64,000 nucleotides of DNA from Actinomycetota bacterium. Its GTDB lineage: Bacteria; Actinomycetota; Acidimicrobiia; Acidimicrobiales; Palsa-688. The notes under the pieces are model-generated. The model ran no database searches. It worked only from the letters and a program-made list of their open reading frames with translations, and was not told the origin of the DNA. The stretch is from assembly GCA_021323695.1 (NCBI GenBank), contig JAJPKN010000073.1, positions 1 through 64,000 of the forward strand. The letters are read 5' to 3'. The translations under genes were made by a program, and so were the position numbers. This document shows positions 40,477-49,346 of the stretch, piece after piece (the first letter of the stretch is position 1; the number at the start of each line of letters is the position of its first letter).

Positions 40477-43400
40477 ATGCGCATCACTTCCGTCAGCTCG
40501 ACCTACTGCTTTGTGACCGTAAAGGGCCGGCCCGCTCAGGTCGTACGGGTGGTAGTGGCCGGGGCGCCTCCAGATGCCGACGCCGAGGTAAGCGTGGCGG
40601 GGCCGGGTGCCGAGGGACGCGAACCGTGGCGGGGGAGGTTCGACGCCGCCCTAGCCGGCCGGCCCGGAGGTCCGGCCTGGGTGCCCAGCTCGGGCCCCGG
40701 CCTGGCCGAGGCGGGCCGCTTCAGCCCCCGTCCACCTCAGCCGGAGGGCATGGTGGTCGAGGTACCGGTGCTGTTCGGGGCGGCCCGGGCCAACCAGCTA
40801 GCCCCCGTGCGGGCCCGTCTGGAAGTCGGCGGCGAAGTGACCGAGGCGGAGGCCGAGGTGGAGGTGCGCGAGCCAGGTTGGCGCATGCTGATGGTCTCCC
40901 ATTTCCACTACGACCCGGTGTGGTGGAACACCCAGGCCGGTTACACCTCGGGCTGGGACGAGTTGGCCTGGGCCCAAGACGTGCGGGAGCCGTTCCAGCA
41001 CACCGGCCTGGCGCTGGTCGAGGCCCACCTCCAGCGGGCCCGCCTCGACCCCGGCTACAAGTTCGTCCTCGCCGAAGTGGACTACCTCAAGCCGTTCTGG
41101 GACCTGTACCCCGACCGTCGGGAGGAGGTGTCCGAGCTGCTGCGAGCCGGACGCCTCGAGGTCGTGGGGGGGACCTACAACGAGCCCAACACCAATTTGA
41201 CCGGTGCGGAAACCGCCGTGCGGGCGGCTGTTTACGGCCTTGGCTTCCAGCGGGACATCATGGGGGCGAGCCCGCAGAGCGCGTGGCAGCTCGATGTCTT
41301 CGCGCACGACCCACAGTTCCCGGGCATCATGGCCGAGTGCGGCTTGGTGTCCGCGGCTTTGGCCCGGGGACCGTTCCACCAGTGGGGGCCGCGCCGGCAT
41401 GCGGGCTCCAACAGTTGGATGCAGTTCCCCTCCGAGTTCGAGTGGGTCGCCCCCAACGGTTCCAGCCTGCTCACCTGCTATATGCCCAACCACTACTCGG
41501 CCGGCTGGGAACTGGAGAAGGCCACCACGTTGGAGGAGGCGATGTGGCGCGCCTACGAGCTGTTCTGCGACCTGGCCGAAGTGGCTGCCACCCATGTCAC
41601 CTTGCTCCCGGTGGGGACCGACTGCACACCGCCCAGCCGCTTTGTGACCGACGTCGCCAGGGCGTGGGCTGCCCGCTACGACTGGCCCCAGTTCACGAGC
41701 GGCCTGCCCAAGGAGTTCTTCGCCGCCGTGCGCGAGGAGCTGCGCCGCACTGGCCGGCACCCCTCGCCCCAGACCAGGGACATGGGGCCGGTCTACACGG
41801 GCAAGGACGTCTCCTTCATCGACACCAAGCAGGCCCAGCGGCTGGCCGAGTCGCGGCTGGCCGAGGCCGAGGCCATGGCCGCCGCCGCCGGTCTCCTGGG
41901 TGCCCCCGTCCCGTACCGGGCACTGGACAAGGCGTGGCGCCAGTTGGTCTTCGGCGCCCACCACGATGGGGTAACGGGTTCGGAGTCGGACCAGGTTTAC
42001 CTGGACCTGCTGGCCGGGTGGCGGGAGTCCTTCGAGCTCGCCTACCGGGTCGAGCAGCAGGCGCGCCACCGGCTGGTGGCAGCGGTTGACACCAGCGGCG
42101 AGGGCGAAGCGGTCGTCGTCACGAACACCCTCGGGCAGGAGCGTTCGGAGCTTGTGCGCCTGGAAGGAGTGGCGGCTGGCGAAGAGGAGTCATTGGAGCT
42201 GGCCGATGAGCGCGGCACTTCGTTGCCGACGCTGGCCGAGCAAAGCGGCACCGTCCCGGGCGCGCTAGACCTGCAGTTCCTCGCCCCTGCCGTCCCCGGG
42301 GTGGGGGTCCGCACCTTCCGCTTGCGCCGCCGCCCGCAAGTCACAGTGGGCGGCGCCGGCTGGGTTGAGGTCCCCGGGCTGACAATCGCCAACGAGCAGC
42401 TGCAGGTGACGGCGAGCCCGGCCCTGGGTGGGGGCCTGGTGAGCGTGACGGATGTCGCCCACGGCTTCGAACTGGTCCCCAGGGGTGAGGTCGCGAACGA
42501 ACTAGTCGTCTACCCCGAGCACCCCAACCACCCTGAGTTCGGGGAGGGCCCCTGGCACCTGTTGCCCGCTGGCCTCCCGGTCCGCTCGCGCTCTGGTGCC
42601 GCGACGGTCCGGCACGAACGATGTGCCCTTGGGGAACGCCTGGTGGCAGACGGCCGCGTCGAGCTCGGGGCGGACGGAGAGGCCGACAGCCACGGTGGGG
42701 GCTTTTCTTACCGCCAGACCGTCACGCTGTGGCGAGGTGCCCGCCGCTTGGAGCTGCGCACCGAACTTCACGGCTGGGCAGAGCGCGACCGCTTGGTGAG
42801 GCTTCGCTTCCCCACCACGCTGGCGGGTGCGACCCCGCTGTGCGCGGTGGGCGACGCAGTGGTCGCCCGTAGCTTTGGCCTGATCGACGCCGACTCCGCG
42901 CAGTTCCCCTGGACGCTGGACCACCCGGCGGCTGAGTGGTTCGGGCTGTCGACCACGCTGGTGCTGGAGGCGTCCGACGGCGGGCCGGCCTACCACCGCC
43001 AGTCCCTAGGGGTAGCAGAAGTGGTCACCCCGGCCGGGGGCGGCCCCGGTGGGGCGGTCCGCGACTTGGTGCTGGCCCTGGTCCACAGGGGCGTCACCGC
43101 CACCACCTCCGAGGCCCCTGCCAACCGGTACGGGGGCCTCCTCGGCGATTCCAACCTCCCCGATTTCCGCATCGCCATCGGCACACCGACCGAGAACCCC
43201 TTTGTCGCGCAAGTGCTGGAGCACGCCGGCCAGCCCTACCGCGGCAGCCTCGACCGCCAGCTCGCCAACCACGGCCGGGCCCGGCTGCTCGTCCCGGCGG
43301 AGCACCCCCTGGCCGAGGTCTGGCAACCCGGTGCCGACCTCCGGGGGCCCCGGGACCTGCCCGTCCTGGTCGTCGCCGGCACCACCGCGGCGGCTACTGA

Positions 43401-45063
43401 GGCGGCGGTGGTCGAGCTGGCGACCGCGGTTGCGACCGGCCGGGTCACTGTCGACCAGCCAGCCACCCTAGTCCCGCAGCCCGCGCAGGTCCCGGGGTGG
43501 ACCGCCGCGCTCATGAACCGTGGTACGCCCGGCTTCGCCGTCGAAGTCGGCGGCGCTCTCAACGTGTCGCTGCTGCGGGCCTGTACCGGGTGGCCGTCCG
43601 GAGTGTGGGTCGACCCGCCCCGCCGCAGTGCGCCCGACGGCTCCGCTTTCGGGCTCGAGCACTGGAGCCACGTTTACGACCATGCCCTGGTCCTGGCTCG
43701 CGGGGACTGGCGCGAGGCCGGGCTGGTGGCCGAGGCGCAGGCTTACAACCGGCCAATGGTGGCTACCCTGGCGGCCCCCCACCCCGGCCTCCTGCCGCCC
43801 CGGGCGCGCCTGTTCGGCCTTTCCGCCGTACCGGCCCGTGGCGGCGGAGGGAGCGCCGCGGTGGTCTTGGCTGCCCTCAAGCCGGCCGGCAACGCCTTGG
43901 CCTCTGGGGACAGGCCCGCCGGTGACGACGGTCCAGTGGAGCTCACGCTGCGCTGTTATGAGCCCCACGGCCAAGCCGTCGAAGTCGAGGTCGAGAGCTG
44001 GGCGGCTGTCCGCCAGGCCAGCCGGTCCGGCCTCTTGGAAGACGCCGGCGAGGCGCTCCCGGTCAAGCGGCTGCTGGCGCCGTTCGGAGCTCAGGCCCGG
44101 GTGAAGCTGGGGCTCCGCCCGGGCGAGATCGCCACGGTGCGCTTGTCCCTCGAAGGCCTGCCCGGGCCTAGGGGGCTCCCCGCCGGTGACGGCGAGGGCG
44201 CCGGCGGCCCCGAGGTTGAGGTAGCCCAGCCCGTGTTCAGCCGGTACTGGCTGCACAACAAAGGCGCCGCCCCGATGGGGAACCGTTCCTTGGCCGTCCA
44301 TGTCCTGACCACGGCGATGGTCGTGCGTGCCGGCGACAGCGGCGAGTTCGTGGCCCAGGTCGCCTCTGGTTCTGCTCGCACCGTCCAGTCGGGGCGCTTG
44401 GAGCTCGTCGGCCCTGACGGTTGGGAGCTGCGCCCGCCCAGTCACATCTTCGCCCTTGCTCCCGGCGCGTACGTCCAGGTACCGGTGCGGTTCCGGGTGC
44501 CCCTGGCGACCCGGCCCGGCCGGCGCTTCCTGGCCCTGCGGGCCAGCGATGACAGCGGCCAGGTCCAAGAGGACGTGCTCACCGTGGACGTGCTACCCCC
44601 TCTGGCCGCCGCCGTGCCGCCCGCTGGCGGGGGCCTGCTGGACGGCGGGCCCCTTGGCGCTCCAACGCCGTTCGGTCACCCCCAGGGCCAGTTGCCCGCC
44701 GAGCTCGAGGCGAGCCTCACCGCTGGCTCGCTGGTGGTACCGGCCGGGACGACGGCTTCGCTCGGCTTGCTCTTGGCCAACCGCACAGCCGGCGAGCTCA
44801 GGGGCGAGGCCCAGCTGGTCTCCCCGGTGGAGACGTGGCCCCTGACAGGACCTTGGGACCAGGGCTTCGCCCTGCCCCCAAAGGGCAGTTGCCAGCTCGA
44901 GGTGGTGGTCCGTGCCCCGGCCCGAGGTTGGCTTTCCTCCTGGGCGCTCTTCAAGGTCATGTACTTCGGCCGGATGTGGTACTCGCCGGCTGTGGCCTTG
45001 CACCTCGGCACCGCCCCCGCCGGCCTGCAGCTGGCGGCCAGCGGCGGGAGCCGGCATGCCTGA
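40477..45063 (+). CDS. GH38 alpha-mannosidase, very large
   Basis: A 1528-residue enzyme. A ~130-residue beta-rich domain precedes the GH38 core: MVSHFHYDPVWWNTQ (zinc His144 and Asp146) and SAWQLDVFAHDPQ, where Asp273 is the nucleophile and zinc ligand; FGAHHDGVTGSE supplies the later zinc His. The long C-terminal half has beta-sandwich domains, with NEW3/NPCBM-like repeats near 1290-1380 and 1410-1510. No signal peptide, so probably cytoplasmic. ATG 40477 has AAGGAG at 40463-40468. It is longer than usual GH38 enzymes and may trim mannose-containing glycans. Confidence 0.93.
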   Translation: MRITSVSSTYCFVTVKGRPAQVVRVVVAGAPPDADAEVSVAGPGAEGREPWRGRFDAALAGRPGGPAWVPSSGPGLAEAGRFSPRPPQPEGMVVEVPVLFGAARANQLAPVRARLEVGGEVTEAEAEVEVREPGWRMLMVSHFHYDPVWWNTQAGYTSGWDELAWAQDVREPFQHTGLALVEAHLQRARLDPGYKFVLAEVDYLKPFWDLYPDRREEVSELLRAGRLEVVGGTYNEPNTNLTGAETAVRAAVYGLGFQRDIMGASPQSAWQLDVFAHDPQFPGIMAECGLVSAALARGPFHQWGPRRHAGSNSWMQFPSEFEWVAPNGSSLLTCYMPNHYSAGWELEKATTLEEAMWRAYELFCDLAEVAATHVTLLPVGTDCTPPSRFVTDVARAWAARYDWPQFTSGLPKEFFAAVREELRRTGRHPSPQTRDMGPVYTGKDVSFIDTKQAQRLAESRLAEAEAMAAAAGLLGAPVPYRALDKAWRQLVFGAHHDGVTGSESDQVYLDLLAGWRESFELAYRVEQQARHRLVAAVDTSGEGEAVVVTNTLGQERSELVRLEGVAAGEEESLELADERGTSLPTLAEQSGTVPGALDLQFLAPAVPGVGVRTFRLRRRPQVTVGGAGWVEVPGLTIANEQLQVTASPALGGGLVSVTDVAHGFELVPRGEVANELVVYPEHPNHPEFGEGPWHLLPAGLPVRSRSGAATVRHERCALGERLVADGRVELGADGEADSHGGGFSYRQTVTLWRGARRLELRTELHGWAERDRLVRLRFPTTLAGATPLCAVGDAVVARSFGLIDADSAQFPWTLDHPAAEWFGLSTTLVLEASDGGPAYHRQSLGVAEVVTPAGGGPGGAVRDLVLALVHRGVTATTSEAPANRYGGLLGDSNLPDFRIAIGTPTENPFVAQVLEHAGQPYRGSLDRQLANHGRARLLVPAEHPLAEVWQPGADLRGPRDLPVLVVAGTTAAATEAAVVELATAVATGRVTVDQPATLVPQPAQVPGWTAALMNRGTPGFAVEVGGALNVSLLRACTGWPSGVWVDPPRRSAPDGSAFGLEHWSHVYDHALVLARGDWREAGLVAEAQAYNRPMVATLAAPHPGLLPPRARLFGLSAVPARGGGGSAAVVLAALKPAGNALASGDRPAGDDGPVELTLRCYEPHGQAVEVEVESWAAVRQASRSGLLEDAGEALPVKRLLAPFGAQARVKLGLRPGEIATVRLSLEGLPGPRGLPAGDGEGAGGPEVEVAQPVFSRYWLHNKGAAPMGNRSLAVHVLTTAMVVRAGDSGEFVAQVASGSARTVQSGRLELVGPDGWELRPPSHIFALAPGAYVQVPVRFRVPLATRPGRRFLALRASDDSGQVQEDVLTVDVLPPLAAAVPPAGGGLLDGGPLGAPTPFGHPQGQLPAELEASLTAGSLVVPAGTTASLGLLLANRTAGELRGEAQLVSPVETWPLTGPWDQGFALPPKGSCQLEVVVRAPARGWLSSWALFKVMYFGRMWYSPAVALHLGTAPAGLQLAASGGSRHA

Positions 45064-45180
45064 GGGTGCCCCGGCGAGCTCTGCACTTGGGGCGGGGCGG
45101 CGGGGGCGCCTTGGTGCCGGGAGCGGGGACCGGTCCGGGACAAGGAGCGGCGCGGGGACAAGGAGAGGGTCGTCGGCTGG

Positions 45181-45324
45181 GTGAGCGGCGTGCCCGTCAC
45201 CGTCGCCAGCCTGGAGGGCTACATGAGCGACCTGGCGACCACGCCGGTAGGGGCCCGCCTCGCGCTCGTGCCCGCCCAGGCCTGCCCGGAAGTGCTCGGC
45301 GTCCTAGGCCAGCCCTACGCCTAG
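45181..45324 (+). CDS. small ORF, 47 residues, unknown
   Basis: GTG 45181 to TAG 45324. Third positions are almost all G or C, as in real genes of this genome, and AAGGAG lies about 11 nt upstream. The product starts SGVPVTVASLEGYMSDLA and ends GVLGQPYA. No family recognised. Its start overlaps the stop of another short frame (45056-45184) that begins inside the mannosidase end. Its stop meets that of the opposite small ORF on the palindrome gcctaggc. It could be a degraded gene end. Confidence 0.4.
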   Translation: MSGVPVTVASLEGYMSDLATTPVGARLALVPAQACPEVLGVLGQPYA

Positions 45325-45464
45325 GCGGCCCGGTTCGCTACGTGCTCGATCGCCCCCACGGAGCCCGGCCAGGGCAGGGCGGCGAGGAGCCGGTGCGAAG
45401 ACGAGAACCCCTGGTCCTCGACGTCGGCCGGAGGGACCACGTCGCCGGGTTCTGCGTCGGTCAT
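45321..45464 (-). CDS. small acidic ORF, 47 residues, unknown
   Basis: ATG 45464 to TAG at 45321-45323, 47 residues, starting MTDAEPGDVVPPADVEDQGF and ending VGAIEHVANRAA. Third positions are strongly G/C. The 115 bp upstream (45465-45579) are unusually A/T-rich for this window and could hold a promoter. It follows hisS on the same strand. The acidic N-terminal half and distinct C-terminal half recall a leader-core peptide, but no modification enzymes are adjacent. Coding status is moderately supported. Confidence 0.42.
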   Translation of the reverse strand: MTDAEPGDVVPPADVEDQGFSSSHRLLAALPWPGSVGAIEHVANRAA

Positions 45465-45579
45465 GAACGCTGTCCTGTCTTTTCTAATTGCCATTTCGTG
45501 CCTGCCTTCGTCTCGGTAAGCGTTCTCAGTTACATTTGTACCGGGGACCAGGCCGGCAGCGGCGGTGACACTTGTCGCA

Positions 45580-46887
45580 TCAAATCTGGGAATAGCTATA
45601 TCCCAACCGTTGGAAGTCCTCGCGTTGTTTTTGGGTGTTGCGGGCTTGGCGGACCACGCTTAGGACCAGGTCAGGCTCCTGCTGGCGCCGGGCCCGGGCC
45701 TGCTGGAGGGCGTCCAGCAGCGCCTCGTCCGACGTGCAGGCGACAACTTGTTTCGGCCGTGGAGGGCCGAGGCGGCCCGGGTCGACCATTTCACAGATCC
45801 GTTCGAAACCGATGGAAAACCCGCACATTGGCAGCGGTGGGGCACCGAAGCGGGCAGCCATGCCGTCGTAGCGGCCCCCGCCGGCAAGCGAGTAGGGGAC
45901 GTCAGGATGGGCCAGCTCGAAGATCTGCCCCGTGTAGTACCCCATACCCCTGACCAGGGTGGGGTCGAAGCGCGCCGGTACGCCCATGGTCGCCAGGGCC
46001 TCGAGGGTGCGCCGGACGGCCGCCGCTACTGGAGCCGTGGCGCCGCCCCAGAGGCGCTCGGGGACGCCGTCCTCCCCGGCGCTCAGTGCCGCCAGGAGGC
46101 CTTCGATGGCTCGGCGGTCGTGGCCGGCCCGGGCCAGCTCGCCAGCCACCTCGTCCGGTCCTAGCTTGTCGAGCTTGTCCAAGGCAATATAGACCGGCCC
46201 GGCGTCCACCTGGCCCAAGTGACGCTCGACGGCGGCACGCAACAGGCGCCGGTCGTTCAGCCTGACCGTGCAGCCAGCGATGCCGACGCTGGCCAGGGCG
46301 TCGACGGTGGCCGCGCACAGCTCGACCTCGGCGGCGATGCTCGGCTCGCCGATGATGTCGATGTCGCACTGGGTGAACTCCCTGTAGCGGCCTCGCTGGG
46401 GCCGCTCGGCGCGCCAGACCGGCCCCACGTGGGCGACTTTCAGGGGCATCGGCAGCTCGTGCAGGTGGTTGGCGACGAAACGGGCCAGCGGCACGGTCAG
46501 GTCGAAACGCAGCCCCAGGTCGGCCAGGTCGGCTTCCCCAGCCTGCCCGGCCCCAGCCTGCCCAGCCCCAGCCTGCCCAGCCCCAGCCTGCCCAGCCCCA
46601 GCCTGCCCGGCCCCAGCCTGCCCGGCCCCAGCCTGCCCAGCCCCAGCCTGCCCGGCGGCCGCCTCCAAGCGGGCACCGCGTTTTAGCACCTTGAATATCA
46701 GCTTTTCGTTCTCGCCCCCTTGGCTGCCCATCAGGACCTCGAGGTTCTCGAGCGCCGGTGTGGAGATGGGCTCGAAGCCGTAACGGCTGTAGACGTCGAG
46801 CACCCGGTTGGCCACCTGCCGGCGAAGCTCGGCAGCGGGAGGCACCGCGTCGCGCATGCCTCGGACCGGTTGTACGCGCTGGGCCAC
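45580..46887 (-). CDS. hisS: histidyl-tRNA synthetase
   Basis: A 435-residue class II synthetase charging tRNA-His. Motif 2 RAERPQRGRYREFTQCDID, HisA LVRGMGYYTGQIFE, HisB LAGGGRYDGM and motif 3 GFSIGFERI are intact. An AGQAG-type repeat of ~40 residues is inserted before DLGLRFDLTVPLARF. After motif 3 only ~60 residues remain, so the anticodon-binding domain seems to lack about 30 C-terminal residues compared with standard bacterial HisRS. GTG 46887 is 6 bp after the methionine synthase-like gene, indicating one operon. Confidence 0.93.
   Translation of the reverse strand: MAQRVQPVRGMRDAVPPAAELRRQVANRVLDVYSRYGFEPISTPALENLEVLMGSQGGENEKLIFKVLKRGARLEAAAGQAGAGQAGAGQAGAGQAGAGQAGAGQAGAGQAGAGQAGEADLADLGLRFDLTVPLARFVANHLHELPMPLKVAHVGPVWRAERPQRGRYREFTQCDIDIIGEPSIAAEVELCAATVDALASVGIAGCTVRLNDRRLLRAAVERHLGQVDAGPVYIALDKLDKLGPDEVAGELARAGHDRRAIEGLLAALSAGEDGVPERLWGGATAPVAAAVRRTLEALATMGVPARFDPTLVRGMGYYTGQIFELAHPDVPYSLAGGGRYDGMAARFGAPPLPMCGFSIGFERICEMVDPGRLGPPRPKQVVACTSDEALLDALQQARARRQQEPDLVLSVVRQARNTQKQREDFQRLGYSYSQI
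46537..46655 (-). repeat. 15-bp in-frame minisatellite inside hisS
   Basis: About eight copies of a 15-bp unit (ccccagcctgcccrg) encode repeated AGQAG on the minus strand. It expands a loop in the catalytic domain between the FKVLKRG and LGLRFDL blocks without breaking the frame. Confidence 0.95.
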
Positions 46888-46893
46888 CCGAGG

Positions 46894-48096
46894 CTAGATC
46901 CCGAGCTCCTGGCGGGCCAGCTGCACGCCGGCGACCATGTTGCGCAGCTTGGCGTAGGCGACCTCCCAGGTACGCGTGCGCAGCCCGCAGTCGGGGCACA
47001 CGTGCACCCGGGAGGGGTCGCCGAAAACCTCCACCGCGTGCACGACGCGGTCGGCGACCAGCTCGGGGGGCTCTATGAAGTCGGTGTGGATGTCCAGTAC
47101 CCCGAGCCCCAGGGCCGGTTGGTAGGGCAGGTCGCGGAAACGGCTGATGATCTCGTAGCCCGGCCTCTGCTCAGCTGAGCGGCCCCGGTCGCGGCTGTCG
47201 TCGTTGGCGAAGCCCACACAGAACTGGCGGCAGGCGGTCATCTTCTCCAGCGCCGGGAAGAACAAGCGGTAGTCGGAGAAGCACAGGTGGGTCGAGAAGT
47301 AGGCGTCGAGGCCCTCGACGGTGGCGTTGAAGCTCTCGACGAACAGCTCCAGCTCGTCGGCCTCGGTCGAGGCCCCCGGCTCGTCCACCTGCACCCAGGT
47401 GGCCCCCAGCTGGACCAGGGCCTCGATGTTGGGCCGCACCACGTTGCGGGCGATGTCCAAGACGAGCTGGCGCCGGCCGGCCCGGCGCTTGGCCAGGCGC
47501 TCGGCGGGGCGGACGGCCAGGTCGGCGGCAGCGTGGCTGGGGCCGGGCCCGTAGTGCTCGTCGAAGGACCAGTCGGCCAAGGTGTAGGCGCCGGTGACCG
47601 GGATCTTGAGCGTCGCTTTGGCCGCCCCGGCCAGGAAGGCGAACTCGTCGTTGTGGTAGGGGGCGTCCAGTGCTACCGGGCCGACCACGGCCGCCTTGGT
47701 GTAGTACTTCTCGTCGAAGCTGCGGACCGGGCCCCGGGCCTCGAAGCCCCGGCTGTGGCGGACAGCCCACTCGTACATCTCGACTCGTTGCTGTTCCCCG
47801 TCGTAGACGACGTCCAGGCCAGCCGACTCGAAGAACCGCAGGGCGTACAGCGAAGACCACTGCTTGACCTGCTGGCGTTCCTCGGCCGAGAGGGGGTAGC
47901 GGCCCAAGATGTCCACCAGCTCGGTGTAACCGGGGACGCCCAGGCGTGCCCCCCACGTGCGTGCCTCTTCCACCTCGGCTTCGGACAGGGGCCGGCCGGC
48001 GGCCGCCTTCACCCGCCAGGTGGGCTTGGCCAGAGAACCGATCTCGTGGGTGAGGAGGGGCTTCATGCCAGCCCGGGACGACCGGGCAGCGTTCAC
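46894..48096 (-). CDS. MetE C-terminal-like cobalamin-independent methionine synthase (core type)
   Basis: A 400-residue (beta-alpha)8 protein matching the catalytic half of MetE. It begins LLTHEIGSLAKP; VQVDEPG, STHLCFSDY (zinc His and Cys) and VCPDCGLRTRTWEVA (zinc Cys) are conserved. It lacks the duplicated N-terminal half of full MetE, as in archaeal-type core enzymes that take the methyl group from a donor other than polyglutamyl-folate. GTG 48096 overlaps the upstream gene as GTGA; ATG 48066 is the alternative. With its neighbour it forms a two-gene set. Confidence 0.85.
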   Translation of the reverse strand: MNAARSSRAGMKPLLTHEIGSLAKPTWRVKAAAGRPLSEAEVEEARTWGARLGVPGYTELVDILGRYPLSAEERQQVKQWSSLYALRFFESAGLDVVYDGEQQRVEMYEWAVRHSRGFEARGPVRSFDEKYYTKAAVVGPVALDAPYHNDEFAFLAGAAKATLKIPVTGAYTLADWSFDEHYGPGPSHAAADLAVRPAERLAKRRAGRRQLVLDIARNVVRPNIEALVQLGATWVQVDEPGASTEADELELFVESFNATVEGLDAYFSTHLCFSDYRLFFPALEKMTACRQFCVGFANDDSRDRGRSAEQRPGYEIISRFRDLPYQPALGLGVLDIHTDFIEPPELVADRVVHAVEVFGDPSRVHVCPDCGLRTRTWEVAYAKLRNMVAGVQLARQELGI

Positions 48097-49043
48097 CACT
48101 TCTCCAGCTCCTCTCGCAACTGGGCGGTGGCGGCTCCCAGGGCCCGCACCTTGGCCGCGGCCAGGGGCTGGGGCAGCAGCTCCAGGGCGGTCGAGGTGGT
48201 GAGGAGAACCTGGGGGGCACCGGTCTGCTCGGCCGCCAGCCGAGCCACCTTGGTGGTCAGCTCGACGCTTTCCACCAGAGAGCTGCGGGCGTCCAGGCAC
48301 CCGGCGACCAGCGCCACGTCCCAGCCTCGCCCGAGGTCGTCGAGGGCGGTGAAGACCAGGTCCACGCCCAGGGCGTCCACCGGGAGCTTCCTCAGCTGGC
48401 CCATGACCGGGCCGGCGTCCCCGAAGCTCGTGTGCAGGGCCAGGGTGGCACCGAGGCCGTCGCGCAAGGCCTCTAGGGCGTCGCCCAGCGCCCGCCACTC
48501 CTCCGGTGCCGTCTCGTGGGTCACCGGCCACGGCTCCTCTACGTGGAAAAGGGCAGCCCCTTCGGCCCTGGCCCGGAGGGCGAAGGGCCTGAGCACGTGC
48601 TTGGCCAGCAGTCCCACCAGCTCCACGAGGTCGGGCCCGCCCTGGCAGGCATGGGCGAAGAGAAGGGGCCCGGGCAAGGTCACCACCCGGGGGAACGGGG
48701 TGGCCGGGCCTATGGCCCGCTCCACGACGGTGGTGAAGTCGCTACCGGTCACCTGGGGCACCCGGTAAAAGGAGTTGGTGTCGAACCAACGGGAAAGCCC
48801 TGCCGGTTCCAGGGCGGCGCAGGCGTGGGCCAGCGGCCGGAACAGGTCGAGCCACCCGAGCAGGCCGTCGGAGAAGTAGCTGAGGCCCGCGCTGGACTGC
48901 AGGGACACCAGCTCGGCCAGGTCGGCGGCGAAGGCGGCCTCTCTCTCCTCGCTGCTGGCCCGGCCCCGCTGGTGGTCGCGCGTCACCTTGACCAGCTGTT
49001 CGCTGCGGGGGTAGATGCCGTGTAGGTAGCCAGAGACCTGCAA
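48093..49043 (-). CDS. MetE-like/UROD-fold protein, partner of the core methionine synthase
   Basis: A 316-residue TIM-barrel protein. HGIYPRSEQLVKVTRDHQRGR and the LVSLQSSAGLSYFSDGLLGWLDLFRP block are typical of MetE-fold proteins, and HVEEPWPVTHE and TLALHTSFGDA follow the fold, but zinc ligands like those of the next gene are less clear. TTG 49043 is used because GGGAGGA lies 8 nt upstream. Its stop overlaps the next start (GTGA). It is probably a second subunit or a methyl-donor-specific partner; the role is inferred from the coupling. Confidence 0.72.
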   Translation of the reverse strand: MQVSGYLHGIYPRSEQLVKVTRDHQRGRASSEEREAAFAADLAELVSLQSSAGLSYFSDGLLGWLDLFRPLAHACAALEPAGLSRWFDTNSFYRVPQVTGSDFTTVVERAIGPATPFPRVVTLPGPLLFAHACQGGPDLVELVGLLAKHVLRPFALRARAEGAALFHVEEPWPVTHETAPEEWRALGDALEALRDGLGATLALHTSFGDAGPVMGQLRKLPVDALGVDLVFTALDDLGRGWDVALVAGCLDARSSLVESVELTTKVARLAAEQTGAPQVLLTTSTALELLPQPLAAAKVRALGAATAQLREELEKW

Positions 49044-49299
49044 GTCCGGTCCTCCCAGGAGCCTTCTCGGGGCGGCATCTTACCCCGGGCCCGTGACCGT
49101 GGGGCCACTGGGCCAGCAGGGCGTTCGGCCTGGCCAACCTCGCCGGGCGCTGGCGGCTGCTGGACGGCGCTGGAAGGTGCTGGAAGGTGCTGGTCGCGAA
49201 CGAGCTGCTTATCACCTTAGCACAGACCAGTCATCTAGCCTATTCTAAGAGGATGAAATAATCTTGATATGATCACTGTTAGGTTTACTAGGTGTTGGG

Positions 49300-49305
49300 T
49301 ATAGT
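49300..49305 (+). promoter_or_regulatory. candidate -10 (TATAGT) for hsp20
   Basis: TATAGT in an A/T-rich intergenic region (49200-49346), 41 nt before the hsp20 start. No convincing -35, HAIR or complete CIRCE element is seen; only one half of CIRCE (TTAGCAC, 49217-49223) is present. Confidence 0.4.
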
Positions 49306-49346
49306 TGGTGTTGACTACAAGTCGTCACACGAAGGAGGAGACCTGC

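Noticed and set aside
44835-45953. 372-codon + strand ORF across the mannosidase end and hisS
   Set aside because: Out of frame with GH38 and antisense to hisS; Arg/Gly-rich shadow.
49044-49200. Riboswitch (SAM or cobalamin) before the methionine synthase genes
   Set aside because: The space upstream of the TTG start is short and I see no conserved B12 box or SAM core.
49217-49223. CIRCE heat-shock operator upstream of hsp20
   Set aside because: Only the left half TTAGCAC is present; no matching inverted half at 9 bp.
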